From the NCBI RefSeq assembly GCF_036053395.1, contig NZ_CP107942.1:396001-460000 (forward strand): a DNA stretch of 64,000 bases, read 5' to 3'. Source of the DNA: Actinoplanes sp. NBC_00393 (lineage in GTDB: Bacteria > Actinomycetota > Actinomycetes > Mycobacteriales > Micromonosporaceae). Below are positions 33,059-42,040 of the stretch, piece by piece. The number at the start of each line of letters is the position of its first letter. Position 1 is the first letter of the stretch. Both the position numbers and the translations under genes were made by a program. The notes under the pieces are model-generated. The model searched no databases. It worked only from the letters and a program-made list of their open reading frames with translations, and was not told the DNA's origin.

Positions 33059-34227
33059 CCGAATCCTTCGTCTACGCCGCCGCCCGGACCCCGTTCGGCC
33101 GCTACTCCGGCGCGCTCGCCGAGGTACGCCCGGACGACCTGGCCGCCACCGCCCTGACCGGCCTGCTGGCCAAGGCCCCCGACCTCGACCCGGCCCGGAT
33201 CGACGACGTCTACTGGGGCAACGCCAACGGCGCCGGCGAGGACAACCGCAACGTCGGCCGGATGGCGGTGCTGCTCGCCGGCCTGCCGACCAGCGTGCCC
33301 GCGAGCACCGTGAACCGGCTCTGCGGCTCCAGCCTGGACGCGGCCATCATCGGTTCGCGGGCCATCGCGTCCGGTGACGCCGAGGTCGTCGTGGTAGGCG
33401 GGGTCGAGTCGATGACCCGGGCGCCCTGGGTGCTGCCGAAGCCGTCCCGTGCCTTCCCGGCCGGAAATCTGGAGGCGGTCTCCACCACGCTCGGCTGGCG
33501 CCTGGTCAACCCGAAGATGCCGGCCGAGTGGACGGCGTCGCTGGGGGAGTGCAACGAGCAGCTGGGGGAGAAGCACGGGATCGGGCGGGAGCGGCAGGAC
33601 GCGTTCGCCGTACGCTCGCATCTGCTGGCCGCCAAGGCCTGGGACGAGGGCTTCTATGCCGATCTGACGGTTCCCGTCGGCGACCTGACCCGCGACGAGG
33701 GCATCCGGGCCGACAGCAGCATCGAGAAGCTGGCCCGGTTGAAGCCGTCGTTCCGCAAGGAGGGGACGATCACCGCCGGCAACGCGTCCCCGCTCAACGA
33801 CGGCGCCGCCGCGGTCCTGCTCGGCTCGGAACGCGCCGCCGGATACTTCGGCGTCCAGCCGCTGGCCCGGATCGCCGGGCGGGCCGCGCACGCCGTCGAC
33901 CCGCAGGACTTCGGCTTCGCCCCGGTCGAGGCGGCCGAGAAGGCGCTGCGCCGGGCCGGCATCGGCTGGTCCGACGTGGGCGCGGTCGAACTCAACGAGG
34001 CGTTCGCCGTACAGTCGCTGGCCTGCGTCGACGCGTGGGGCATCGACCCGGAGATCGTGAACACCAAGGGTGGCGCCATCGCCATCGGCCACCCGCTGGG
34101 CGCGTCCGGCGCCCGCATCCTCGGCACCCTCGCCCACGTGCTGCGCGAGCGCAACCAGCGGTGGGGCGTCGCGGCCATCTGCATCGGCGTGGGTCAGGCC
34201 CTCGCCGTCGTCCTGGAGAACGTGTGA
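33055..34227 (+). CDS. pcaF: 3-oxoadipyl-CoA thiolase
   Basis: A 390-residue thiolase that splits beta-ketoadipyl-CoA into succinyl-CoA and acetyl-CoA. The acylated Cys is in VNRLCGSSLDA, the NEAF motif in ELNEAFAVQSLAC, the catalytic His in AIAIGHPLGASGAR and the second Cys in AICIGVGQALAV. In beta-ketoadipyl thiolases the first 15 residues read as here (VYAARTPFGRYSG). GTG 33055 overlaps the pcaL stop, and the stop overlaps the pcaI start. Confidence 0.93.
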   Translation: MTESFVYAAARTPFGRYSGALAEVRPDDLAATALTGLLAKAPDLDPARIDDVYWGNANGAGEDNRNVGRMAVLLAGLPTSVPASTVNRLCGSSLDAAIIGSRAIASGDAEVVVVGGVESMTRAPWVLPKPSRAFPAGNLEAVSTTLGWRLVNPKMPAEWTASLGECNEQLGEKHGIGRERQDAFAVRSHLLAAKAWDEGFYADLTVPVGDLTRDEGIRADSSIEKLARLKPSFRKEGTITAGNASPLNDGAAAVLLGSERAAGYFGVQPLARIAGRAAHAVDPQDFGFAPVEAAEKALRRAGIGWSDVGAVELNEAFAVQSLACVDAWGIDPEIVNTKGGAIAIGHPLGASGARILGTLAHVLRERNQRWGVAAICIGVGQALAVVLENV

Positions 34228-34886
34228 AGACCACTATTTCTGACGCCCGGGCCGCCGTCGAGGCGGTCAAGGACGGCGACACCGTCCTGATCGGCGGGTT
34301 CGGCATGGCCGGCATGCCGGTCGAGCTGATCGACGCGCTGATCGAGCACGGCGCCGGCGACCTCACCATCGTCAGCAACAACGCGGGTAACGGCGACACC
34401 GGCCTGGCCGCGCTGCTGGCTGCGGGGCGCGTACGGAAAATGATCTGCTCTTTTCCCCGCCAGGCCGACTCCTGGGTGTTCGACGGGCTCTACCGGGCCG
34501 GGAAGATCGAGCTCGAGGTTGTCCCGCAGGGCAACCTCGCGGAACGGATGCGCGCCGCCGGCGCCGGCATCGGCGCCTTCTTCTGCCCGACCGGCGTCGG
34601 CACCATGCTGGCCGAGGGCAAGGAGACGCGTACGATCGACGGCCGCGAGTACGTCCTGGAGTACCCGATCCGCGGTGACGTGGCACTGATCCGCGCGCAT
34701 GTCGCCGACCGGCTGGGGAACCTGGTCTACCGCAAGACCGCGCGCAACTTCGGCCCGGTCATGGCGACCGCGGCGGCGGTCACCATCGCCCAGGTCTCGC
34801 AGATCGTCGAGGTCGGCGCGCTGGACCCGGAGAACGTCGTCACCCCGTCGATCTACGTGAACCGGCTCGTGGAGGTCCCCCGATGA
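34224..34886 (+). CDS. pcaI: 3-oxoadipate CoA-transferase subunit A
   Basis: A 220-residue alpha subunit of a class I CoA-transferase. GDTVLIGGFGMAGMPVELID near the N-terminus and SNNAGNGDTGLAALL match the family, as does GVGTMLAEGKETR. With PcaJ it moves CoA from succinyl-CoA to 3-oxoadipate. The GTG start overlaps the pcaF stop and its own stop overlaps the pcaJ start, so pcaLFIJ are all coupled. Confidence 0.93.
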   Translation: MKTTISDARAAVEAVKDGDTVLIGGFGMAGMPVELIDALIEHGAGDLTIVSNNAGNGDTGLAALLAAGRVRKMICSFPRQADSWVFDGLYRAGKIELEVVPQGNLAERMRAAGAGIGAFFCPTGVGTMLAEGKETRTIDGREYVLEYPIRGDVALIRAHVADRLGNLVYRKTARNFGPVMATAAAVTIAQVSQIVEVGALDPENVVTPSIYVNRLVEVPR

Positions 34887-35515
34887 GTCTCAGCAAGGAG
34901 GATCTGGCCCGGCTCATCGCCGGCGACATCCCGTCCGGCGCCTACGTGAACCTCGGCATCGGTCAGCCGACCTCGATCGCGCGCTTCCTGGAGGAGGACA
35001 GCGGGGTCGTCCTGCACACCGAGAACGGCATGCTCGGCATGGGCGAGGTGGTCCCCGCCGAGCAGGCCGACTGGGACCTCACCAACGCCGGCAAGCAGCC
35101 GGTCACCGAACTGCCCGGCGCGGCGTACTTCCACCACGCCGACTCGTTCGCCATGATGCGCGGCGGTCACCTGGACGTCTGCGTGATGGGCGCCTTCCAG
35201 GTCTCGGCCGGCGGTGACCTGGCCAACTGGCACACCGGCGCGCCCGATGCGATCCCGGCGGTGGGCGGCGCGATGGATCTCGCGGTGGGCGCCAAGGAGG
35301 TGTGGGTGATGATGACGCTGTTCACCAAGAGCGGTGAGCCGAAGCTGGTGCCGGAGTGCACGTACCCGCTGACCGGCAAGGCCTGTGTCACCCGCGTCTA
35401 CACCGAGGTGGCGACGTTCCATCTCGGTCGATCCGGGGTAACGGTCACCCAGACGTTCGGAATCACCTTCGACGAGCTGGCTTCCCGCCTGGACGTGCCG
35501 CTCTCGAAGGGGTGA
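34883..35515 (+). CDS. pcaJ: 3-oxoadipate CoA-transferase subunit B
   Basis: A 210-residue beta subunit. The catalytic Glu lies in VLHTENGMLGMG, and YVNLGIGQPTSIARFL and GGHLDVCVMGAFQVSAGGDL are the family blocks. It pairs with PcaI; order of enzymes in the operon follows the reactions except that transferase comes last. A 14-bp perfect hairpin follows the stop. Confidence 0.93.
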   Translation: MSLSKEDLARLIAGDIPSGAYVNLGIGQPTSIARFLEEDSGVVLHTENGMLGMGEVVPAEQADWDLTNAGKQPVTELPGAAYFHHADSFAMMRGGHLDVCVMGAFQVSAGGDLANWHTGAPDAIPAVGGAMDLAVGAKEVWVMMTLFTKSGEPKLVPECTYPLTGKACVTRVYTEVATFHLGRSGVTVTQTFGITFDELASRLDVPLSKG

Positions 35516-35520
35516 GGCCA

Positions 35521-35558
35521 CGAAGGCCGGCGGCTCAACGGCGCGCCGCCGGCCTTCG
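35521..35558. terminator. Hairpin terminator after the pca operon
   Basis: CGAAGGCCGGCGGC (35521-35534) pairs perfectly with GCCGCCGGCCTTCG (35545-35558) around a 10-nt loop. It lies between the convergent pcaJ and AraC-type genes and can serve both. The following ~80 bp hold short degenerate GCGCTGTTGAAGC-like repeats and no gene. Confidence 0.8.
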
Positions 35559-35643
35559 TTCAACAGCCTGTTGTCATCGGGGCTGGGCGCGCATCGCGCT
35601 GTTGAGGCGGCGCTGTTGAAGCCGCGCGGTTGAAGCGGCGCGC

Positions 35644-36564
35644 TCAGAGCCGCGCGTTCTGAAGGGCCGCTTTCCGGTAGGCGCCGGGTGACACACCGAC
35701 CTCGCGTTTGAAGGCCGCGGCGAACGCGACTTCCGACCCGTACCCCACCTGCCCGGCGACCGCCGCGACCGTCACCCGCTCGTCCCGCAGCAGGTTCCGG
35801 GCCCGCTGCATGCGCAAGGCGAGCAGATACCGCATGGCCGGCTCACCGACCCGTCCGGTGAACCGCGCCGCGAACGCCGCCCGCGACAGCCCCGCGACAC
35901 CGGCGAGCGCGGCCAGCGTCCAGGGCCGGGCGGGTTCCGTGTGCATAGCCGCGAGCGCCGCCGAGACGTACGGATCAGCGAGCCCCGCCAGCCACCCCGC
36001 GTGCCCGGCGGAGGCGTGCCGGCGCAGCGCCCGGATCAGCAGCGCGTCCGACAACCGCCCCATCACCAGGTCGCTTCCGGGCCCGCCGTCGAGCGCCTCG
36101 GCCTCCAGGGCCTCGGCCAGCGGCACGAGCCAGGGTTGCGGCCGTCCGTCCGTACCCGGAACCCGCAGCACCGGCGGCAGCCCGCGCAGGGCGGGATGGT
36201 CCGGTTCGCCCATCACGAACGCCCCGCACATCACCACGGTCTCCGGGACCGGCCCACCGCCGCGCACCCGGATGCCCGGCGTCCGGGTGGCCAGCTCGAA
36301 GCCCGCGACCACCGGCCCGGTACCGGCCCCGGGCGACTGCAACACGTGCGCGTCACCGCGCGGAAAGATCACCAGATCGCCGGTGCCGAGCGGCACGGGG
36401 TCGCCGCCGGCCAGCAGGTATTCGCAGCGCCCGTGGGTGATGAGATGCACGCCGCGCAGGCCAGGCCGGTCGAAGCCGATCCGGAACGGCGTGCCGAACT
36501 CGAGCCACCGGTATCCGGCGCTCGCGAAGTGGGCCTCGCGCAGGATCGTGCTCAGCAGATCCAC
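35644..36564 (-). CDS. AraC-family regulator with N-terminal cupin domain
   Basis: A 306-residue regulator. Residues ~20-180 form a cupin-like ligand domain (VHLITHGRCEYLLAGGDPVP, DLVIFPRGDAHVL) and residues ~205-300 hold two helix-turn-helix units (WTLAALAGVAGLSRAAFAAR; VAAVAGQVGYGSEVAFAAAF). The start is GTG 36564. It is divergent from the VOC-protein gene 71 bp away and may regulate it, the usual arrangement. The effector is unknown. It is convergent with the pca operon but separated by a terminator. Confidence 0.88.
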   Translation of the reverse strand: MDLLSTILREAHFASAGYRWLEFGTPFRIGFDRPGLRGVHLITHGRCEYLLAGGDPVPLGTGDLVIFPRGDAHVLQSPGAGTGPVVAGFELATRTPGIRVRGGGPVPETVVMCGAFVMGEPDHPALRGLPPVLRVPGTDGRPQPWLVPLAEALEAEALDGGPGSDLVMGRLSDALLIRALRRHASAGHAGWLAGLADPYVSAALAAMHTEPARPWTLAALAGVAGLSRAAFAARFTGRVGEPAMRYLLALRMQRARNLLRDERVTVAAVAGQVGYGSEVAFAAAFKREVGVSPGAYRKAALQNARL

Positions 36565-36635
36565 GAGACGGTCGCTGTGGTTCGGCGGACGGTCACGGAT
36601 GGAGTGTCCCCGCCGCCGCCCCTAGCGTCGATCGC

Positions 36636-37124
36636 ATGACAGACACAAAGACCGCCGGCATCGCCGGACTCGATCGCATCGCGCAGGTCAAGCTGCCGGT
36701 GACCGACCTGGCCCGCAGCGTCGCCTGGTATCGCGACCTGCTGGATCTGCGCCTGTGGGCGGAGTTCCGGGAGGACGGGGTGGTCCGCGGGGCCGCGCTG
36801 ATCGATCCGCTCGGCCGGTTCAACATCGCGCTGCGCGACCGTACGGTCTGCGCCAACTCACCCGACCTGCGCGGCTTCGACGTGGTCGCGTTCCTGCCCG
36901 GCAGCCGTTCGGTGCTCGCCGAGCTGATCGACCGCTGTGCCCGGTTCGGGGTCGCGCACAGCGGCATCGAGGAGACACCGGCCGGACCGCGACTGGACAT
37001 TGCGGACCCGGACGGCACGGTGTTGCGGTTCTACCACTTCACCGACTCGACCGACGGTTTCCTCGGCCTGGAGTCGCGGGACGGGCAGTTGGTGGGCACC
37101 TATCCGGAGCCCTGCCTGGAGTGA
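36636..37124 (+). CDS. VOC (glyoxalase/dioxygenase-fold) family protein
   Basis: A 162-residue single-domain VOC protein. LDRIAQVKLPVTDLARSVAW starts the first beta-alpha-beta-beta-beta module and LDIADPDGTVLRFYHF ends the second. Metal-ligand positions are only partly evident: there is no clear His in the first strand (QVKLPV), so it may not be a classical metalloenzyme. It is probably controlled by the divergent AraC regulator. A perfect 14-bp hairpin overlaps its stop codon. Confidence 0.75.
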   Translation: MTDTKTAGIAGLDRIAQVKLPVTDLARSVAWYRDLLDLRLWAEFREDGVVRGAALIDPLGRFNIALRDRTVCANSPDLRGFDVVAFLPGSRSVLAELIDRCARFGVAHSGIEETPAGPRLDIADPDGTVLRFYHFTDSTDGFLGLESRDGQLVGTYPEPCLE

Positions 37125-37158
37125 CGGGGAACGAGGTGGGGCTGCCTCGTTCCCCGTC
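37123..37158 (+). terminator. Hairpin terminator after the VOC gene
   Basis: GACGGGGAACGAGG (37123-37136) pairs perfectly with CCTCGTTCCCCGTC (37145-37158); the loop is 8 nt. The left arm begins inside the stop codon. Confidence 0.8.
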
Positions 37159-37241
37159 GGGAGTCACAGCACGTGCGTGGACGGAGCCGAACCACGCGGT
37201 CTAGCTTTGCCTCCGTTCCTGCTGGGGATGTGTCGGGGGAC

Positions 37242-37255
37242 TGGGAGCGCTCCCA
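37242..37255. promoter_or_regulatory. CebR-type operator, apparently orphaned
   Basis: TGGGAGCGCTCCCA is a perfect 14-bp palindrome identical to the known operator of the cellobiose-responsive repressor CebR of Streptomyces and relatives. It is followed by an AT-rich stretch (TTAACATCAATGTAACTGAA) resembling a promoter, but it lies between the 3' ends of two convergent genes. It has no start codon downstream in either direction nearby. The cellulose-related LPMO gene is adjacent but reads toward the site, not away. Confidence 0.7.
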
Positions 37256-37295
37256 TTAACATCAATGTAACTGAATTTAACGGGCTGCGCGAGGG

Positions 37296-38420
37296 TCAGA
37301 CAGTTGCGGAGCAGCTGAGCGTCGGCGTTGCCGCAGCTCCGTTGGCCAGGAAACCGAAACTGGTGCTGGCTCCTGCCGCCACCGCGCCGTTGTAGCCGGC
37401 GTTGGTCGCGGTGACCGTGTTGCCGCTCGTGGTCAGCGTCGCGTTCCAGGCCTGCTGGACCGGCGGCGTGCCCGGGTAGGTCAGCTGCACCCGCCAGCTC
37501 TTGATCGCCGCGCTGCCCGCGGTCACCTTCACCTCACCCTGGTAGCCGCCCTGCCAGGACGACGTCACGGCGAAGGTCGCCCCGCACGTGCCGGTGACCG
37601 GCGTGGACGGGGACGAGGACGGCGAGACCGAAGCGGAGGGCGACGCCGACGGCGAGGACGACGGGGACACCGACGGGGACACCGACGGGGACACCGACGG
37701 GGACGGCGACGGCGAGGTCGGCGGCTGGCTGCCGCCGAAGTTCACGTCGCTGCAGAAGTAGTACGACTGGTCCAGGTGACTGGCCTGCCAGATGGTGTAG
37801 ACCAGCGCCCGGCCGGACCGCCCGGACACGCTCACCGGGATCTCCTGCTGCACACCGTTGGCCAGTTGCTGGGTCCAGTTGGCCGCCGGGGTGTTCGGGA
37901 CGGTCTTCACCAGCTCGAGATCGGACCACTTCAATGCCGTGGTGACCGGGTTGTAGCCCGGCTTCGACACGTACACCCGGATGTAGTCGGCGCCGTGCCG
38001 CGCGCCGTCGAACAGCGACACGGTGAACGAGTTGCCGATGTTGGTGGCCTTCCAGTCGCCGACCGTGTCCATGGCGTTGTACCGGCCGCCCTCGGTGCGG
38101 CCGCCGCTGCACAGCTGGCCGTCCGGGATGGCGCCCTCGTGGTTGCCGGCGACGTTCTCGCGGAACAGGCCGTTCCAGTTCCACATCGCGTTCGGGTTGG
38201 CCTGCCAGGCCTGCCAGCACATCGGATCCTCGGTCGCCATGGCGGGATCCTGGAACTTGGAACCCCAGCGCTCGAAGCAACCGTAGTTGCGGGAGGCCGG
38301 TCCGACCACGTTGCCGTGTGCGGCCGCCGGCGTGCTCGGTGCGAAGAGCACGGCGGCAGCCGCGGCGAGGGCCGCGACGATGCTTGAGATCAAATACCTG
38401 CGACGTACGGGTGAGGACAT
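37296..38420 (-). CDS. Secreted AA10 lytic polysaccharide monooxygenase with CBM2
   Basis: A 374-residue copper enzyme that oxidatively cleaves cellulose or chitin outside the cell. The signal peptide (1-34) ends so that His35 becomes residue 1 of the mature protein (AHGNVVGP), forming the histidine brace with His142 (GARHGADYIRVYVSK). The catalytic domain runs to about residue 230 and ends YYFCSDVNFGG. A linker made of SPSVSP-like repeats follows (about 235-275). A C-terminal CBM2 (CGATFAVTSSWQGGYQGEVK, SWRVQLTYPG) completes it. Domain order matches cellulose-active actinobacterial LPMOs. No CebR box lies upstream of the start, though one lies downstream of its stop. Confidence 0.93.
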   Translation of the reverse strand: MSSPVRRRYLISSIVAALAAAAAVLFAPSTPAAAHGNVVGPASRNYGCFERWGSKFQDPAMATEDPMCWQAWQANPNAMWNWNGLFRENVAGNHEGAIPDGQLCSGGRTEGGRYNAMDTVGDWKATNIGNSFTVSLFDGARHGADYIRVYVSKPGYNPVTTALKWSDLELVKTVPNTPAANWTQQLANGVQQEIPVSVSGRSGRALVYTIWQASHLDQSYYFCSDVNFGGSQPPTSPSPSPSVSPSVSPSVSPSSSPSASPSASVSPSSSPSTPVTGTCGATFAVTSSWQGGYQGEVKVTAGSAAIKSWRVQLTYPGTPPVQQAWNATLTTSGNTVTATNAGYNGAVAAGASTSFGFLANGAAATPTLSCSATV

Positions 38421-38580
38421 GTGGGCTCAGCACTCCGTGAGCTCGGGACCGTCGCGTCGTGCGCGACGGCCTGCAGAAGTGGACTGCGCGGAAGTGCCCA
38501 TGCCTCCGCGCGCCGCGTGGCTCCGGCGGCGTGCTGTGGCCTCAGCCTTGCCTAACGATCGACTGAAGTCAATCCCATGA

Positions 38581-38976
38581 TCACGCGTGCCCGATGGTCC
38601 AGTTCTCCCGGTCGTTGCCGCTGCACGGATCGAACGAGTTCTCGACGTGCACGCAGACCCGGAACGTCACCCGGCGCCCCTCCCCGAAGTTGTGGTCGAA
38701 CCGGACGGTCTCACCGACCGTGCCCGACCCCCAGTGGGTGGCCTCCTGCACGGTGCCGTTCTTGCGGATGTACTCGTACTCCAGGTACACCCGGCTGCCG
38801 TGGTCGGTGCGCTTGGTCAGCGCGAAGCTGTCGGTCGCGGAATGGAACCACGCCTCCGCCAGAACCCGGCTGTTCGCGTCGTAGACCCGGGCGATCGCGT
38901 CCTGGGCCGGCGCCGCAGCCGCGGCCGATGGCGCCAGGCCCACCGCGATCAGGGCAGAGAGGGGCAGGATGTTCAT
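38581..38976 (-). CDS. Small secreted protein, paralogue of the one at 14900
   Basis: A 131-residue protein from ATG 38976, with GGAGG seven bases upstream. The frame extends to 39027 but that part is Arg-rich and unlikely. Residues 1-24 are a signal peptide (MNILPLSALIAVGLAPSAAA). The mature part has two cysteines near the C-terminus and a strand pattern aligning with the protein at 14900-15418 (AEAWFHSATDSFAL against KAEFHPYGEKFWFY). Function is unknown; an extracellular beta-sandwich is likely. Confidence 0.7.
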   Translation of the reverse strand: MNILPLSALIAVGLAPSAAAAAPAQDAIARVYDANSRVLAEAWFHSATDSFALTKRTDHGSRVYLEYEYIRKNGTVQEATHWGSGTVGETVRFDHNFGEGRRVTFRVCVHVENSFDPCSGNDRENWTIGHA

Positions 38977-39125
38977 GATCGCCTCCGGTTCGCGCCGGGA
39001 CGGCGCGGCCCTGCGCCGCGTCGCCAAACCGAGAGGTCTTCACCGATTACCCGCCCGTCACCAGCGGAAACCGGCCGGCCGGATATTCGGGTGCCGGGCC
39101 CGGGCGGCGCGCCTACGGTGTGGGG

Positions 39126-39689
39126 ATGTCCGTTGAAGCCGCGCGTGCCGCCGAGATCCTCATGCAGTTGTCCCACCCGGCCCGGCTGCGGGCCTACGCC
39201 GAGCTGGTCCGGGCGGGGAACGACGGCGCCACCCTCTTCGAGCTGTCGATCCATCTCGACCTGCCGAAAGCGGAGGTGGGCGAGCTCTGCGGCCGGCTGG
39301 TCGGCGCCGGTCTGGCCACCGGCACCGGCAACGGCACCTTCCGGGCCAAGGGTGACGTGCTGCGCGAGGCCGCCCAGGCCCTCGACCGGGCGCAGCCGGT
39401 GGGGTCGCTGCTGGCGGACTATCCGCAGCTGAAGTCGTATTTCGCGCACGGCCGGCTGAGCAGCCTGCCGCCCACCATGAGCGAGCGCTACCAGCAGATC
39501 GGCGAGCTGTTCGCCCGGTTCCTCGCGGTCGACGGCGTGCTCACCGAGGACGAGGTGAACCGGCGGCTCGCCGTGGTCGCCGACGACGTGGCCGCGGTGC
39601 GCCGGATGCTGGTCGAGACCGGCTGGCTGGAGCGCGACCGGGCCGGAACCTCGTACGGTTCCGGCCGGGTCCTTCCGCAGCCCGCCTGA
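39126..39689 (+). CDS. ArsR-like winged-helix protein with DUF2087 domain
   Basis: A 187-residue cytoplasmic protein. Residues ~1-75 form a winged helix (ILMQLSHPARLRAYAELVRA, LFELSIHLDLPKAEVGELCG). Residues ~115-185 form a DUF2087 domain (FARFLAVDGVLTEDEVNRRL, VRRMLVETGWLERDRAGTSY). This combination is a known class of small regulators of unknown signal. ATG 39126 is used; a GTG two codons earlier is possible. The gene is convergent with the MFS gene, leaving 5 bp between the stops. Confidence 0.8.
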   Translation: MSVEAARAAEILMQLSHPARLRAYAELVRAGNDGATLFELSIHLDLPKAEVGELCGRLVGAGLATGTGNGTFRAKGDVLREAAQALDRAQPVGSLLADYPQLKSYFAHGRLSSLPPTMSERYQQIGELFARFLAVDGVLTEDEVNRRLAVVADDVAAVRRMLVETGWLERDRAGTSYGSGRVLPQPA

Positions 39690-39694
39690 GGCGG

Positions 39695-40888
39695 TCAGTC
39701 CTGGGTGATGTTCAGCGGTGCGGCGTCCTTCGGGACGACCGCGAGCATCGCGACCGCCAGGACCGCGACGACGATCCCGAGGATGCCGAGGGCCGGCCGC
39801 AGGCCGCCGACCGCCGCGCCCACCCCGGTGATCAGCACCGGCGACAGGAACTGACCGACGAAGAGCGTTCCGGTCCACAGGCCCGTACCCCGCCCGCGCT
39901 GCTCGAAGGAGAGCCCGTTGGTGGCCCAGGTCAGCAGGGTCGGCAGCAGCAGACCGGTGCCGGCCCCGGTGATGATCGCGCCCACGGTGATCACCGGGAC
40001 CGCGCCGTTGGCCCAGATCACCAGCAGGCCGGCGGCCGACAGTCCGAACGCGATCGGCAGCAGGGTGCGCGGCGTCTGCCCGGAGAGCTTGGCGAACGAG
40101 CCCGCGGCGATCGCGGTGGCCAGCGACATCAGGGCGCTGAGCGCGCCGATGGTGGCGGTCGCGGTGACGCCGGCCTCGTCCAGCACGAAGGACAGCTCGA
40201 CGATCAGGGCGTAGAAGACCACCCCGCCGGCCAGCGTGACCAGGCACGGTGTGCGCAGCTGCCGCCACGGGATCGGCGCCAGCTTGCCGATGCGCGGCGC
40301 GCGCGCCGGTTGCCAGATCATGACCGCCATCGGTACGGCCAGCAGCACCGCCGCGAAATAGAGCCAGAACGGCGTGCGCCATCCGGACGAGCCGAGCGCG
40401 CCGCCGATGCCGAGGAACACCGTCGCGGAGACCGCCGAGAGCAGCGTCTGCAGACCGAGGTACCGGCTGCGCTTCGGCCCGGACCAGTAGTCGGCGATCA
40501 GCGTCGTGCAGCAGGTCATGATCGCCGCCTCGCAGAGTCCGACCAGGACCCGGCTACCGATGATGGCGTGCAGCGACTCGAGGTACAGCGGGGCGGTCCC
40601 GAAGATCGTGTAGCCGACCATCGCGGCGATCAGCACCCGCTTGCGGTCGACCGCGTCGGCGATGACCCCGGCGAACGGGGCGGTGAGACCGATGATCAGG
40701 GCCGGGACGGTGAGGACGATCGGCACCAGCACGTCGGCGCCCGCGACGCCGGCGAAGTGGTCGGTCATCTGCGGCAGCACGGGCGCGATGAGCACCGCGC
40801 CGAGGACGGACAGGCAGCTGCCGGCAAGGAGGAGCACCAGCTGGGCCAGGCCGGCCTGGCGTGGCGGTGCGGAGGTGGCGACAGACAT
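39695..40888 (-). CDS. MFS transporter
   Basis: A 397-residue, twelve-helix major facilitator from ATG 40888. LIGLTAPFAGVIADAVDRKR is the loop 2-3 signature. The mid-loop and second half (LRTPCLVTLAGGVVFYALIV) are typical of drug or aromatic-acid transporters. It is on the same strand as the LysR gene, 109 bp downstream of its stop, and may serve the aromatic cluster to the right as importer or exporter. The direction and substrate are not determinable. Confidence 0.82.
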   Translation of the reverse strand: MSVATSAPPRQAGLAQLVLLLAGSCLSVLGAVLIAPVLPQMTDHFAGVAGADVLVPIVLTVPALIIGLTAPFAGVIADAVDRKRVLIAAMVGYTIFGTAPLYLESLHAIIGSRVLVGLCEAAIMTCCTTLIADYWSGPKRSRYLGLQTLLSAVSATVFLGIGGALGSSGWRTPFWLYFAAVLLAVPMAVMIWQPARAPRIGKLAPIPWRQLRTPCLVTLAGGVVFYALIVELSFVLDEAGVTATATIGALSALMSLATAIAAGSFAKLSGQTPRTLLPIAFGLSAAGLLVIWANGAVPVITVGAIITGAGTGLLLPTLLTWATNGLSFEQRGRGTGLWTGTLFVGQFLSPVLITGVGAAVGGLRPALGILGIVVAVLAVAMLAVVPKDAAPLNITQD

Positions 40889-40997
40889 GGAGAGCCTTCC
40901 AGCGAAAGGGGGTCCGGTGGTCCAGGTCACACGCGGTGGCCATGACTATGTGCAGTGACCCGTCATTCGCGGAAGGGGGATCCGGTTATGCCGCCTA

Positions 40998-41930
40998 TCA
41001 GCCGGGCTGATGACGTAGTTCGGCCGCGGCGCTCGTGAGGAGCTCGCGCAGCCACACGTGGGCCGGATCGTTGCGGTACATCGGGTTCCACCAGAACGCC
41101 TCGGCCACCGGCACGACGTCGAACGGGCAGGACAGGACCCGGACCCCGGCGACCGGGGCCAGCCGCCGCGCCAGCCGTTCCTGCAGGAGCGCCACCCGGC
41201 GGGTCCCGGCGACCAGGAACGGCATCTGCAGGAACCCGTCGACGACCACGTCCACCCGGGCCTCGACGCCGAGCATGCGCAGTTGCCGGGCCGCCGAGGC
41301 GAACGCCGTCGGGCCGTTGAACAGCGCCACCCAGGGCAGTTCGCCGAGCTGCGGCAGGGTGAGGGTGTCGCCGACGTCGGGGTGTTTGTCGTCCACGATG
41401 CACACCCAGCGGTCCTCGTAGAGGTCGAGGTAGGGCAGCCCGGTCACGAACCCGTGCGGGATGAACAGCCCGTCGGCCGAGCGCAGCGTCTCGGCGGCGT
41501 GGTCCACCGCGTACGGGCTGGTCTGTTGCAGGTGCAGCCGGGCGCCCGGCGCGGCCTCGGCGAGCCGGCGGGCGACCAGCGGGCCGAGGACTGTGGCGGC
41601 GTAGTCCGAGCTGACGATGAGGAACTCGCGGTCCAGCCCGGACGGGTCGAACTCGGCGGTGGAGTCGAAGACCCGGCGCACCCCGGCGAGGGCGGGCCCG
41701 GTCAGGCCGGCGACCCGGGCGGCGAGCGGGGTGAGGTCGTAGCGGTTGCCGACGCGGACCAGCAACTCGTCGCCGAAGTGCCGCCGCAGCCGGCCGAGCG
41801 CGCCGCTGACCGCCGGCTGGCTCACCCCGAGCGATTCCGCGGTCCGGGTCACGTTCCGTTCACGCAGCAGTGCGTCGAGGGTGACGAGCAGGTTCAGATC
41901 GAGATTCGCCAGTACCCGGTCGACTGCCAT
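40998..41930 (-). CDS. LysR-family regulator of the aromatic cluster
   Basis: A 310-residue LysR regulator from ATG 41930. The N-terminal helix-turn-helix is LDALLRERNVTRTAESLGVS QPAVSGALGRLRR. The effector domain resembles the NodD/LinR/NagR subgroup. It is divergent from the FAD monooxygenase gene, with 110 bp between the starts. That position implies activation of the catabolic operon by its substrate. The extended frame to 42017 would overlap the operator region and is not used. Confidence 0.88.
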   Translation of the reverse strand: MAVDRVLANLDLNLLVTLDALLRERNVTRTAESLGVSQPAVSGALGRLRRHFGDELLVRVGNRYDLTPLAARVAGLTGPALAGVRRVFDSTAEFDPSGLDREFLIVSSDYAATVLGPLVARRLAEAAPGARLHLQQTSPYAVDHAAETLRSADGLFIPHGFVTGLPYLDLYEDRWVCIVDDKHPDVGDTLTLPQLGELPWVALFNGPTAFASAARQLRMLGVEARVDVVVDGFLQMPFLVAGTRRVALLQERLARRLAPVAGVRVLSCPFDVVPVAEAFWWNPMYRNDPAHVWLRELLTSAAAELRHQPG

Positions 41931-41939
41931 CCCGCCACT

Positions 41940-42020
41940 ATAAGCCGGGACTATGGCTGGGATCACTAACTCGAACTTCCCTGATGGCCTGTGACGAAGG
42001 ACAGTGGTACCGGTCACAGG
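41940..42020. promoter_or_regulatory. Divergent control region with LysR-like box and inverted repeat
   Basis: ATA-N9-TAT at 41940-41954 fits a LysR-type box. A second element is the perfect 8-bp inverted repeat CCTGTGAC (41988-41995) and GTCACAGG (42013-42020), spaced 17 bp. Both lie between the LysR and monooxygenase starts. Confidence 0.4.
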
Positions 42021-42040
42021 GAAACAGAAGGGAAACCGCC

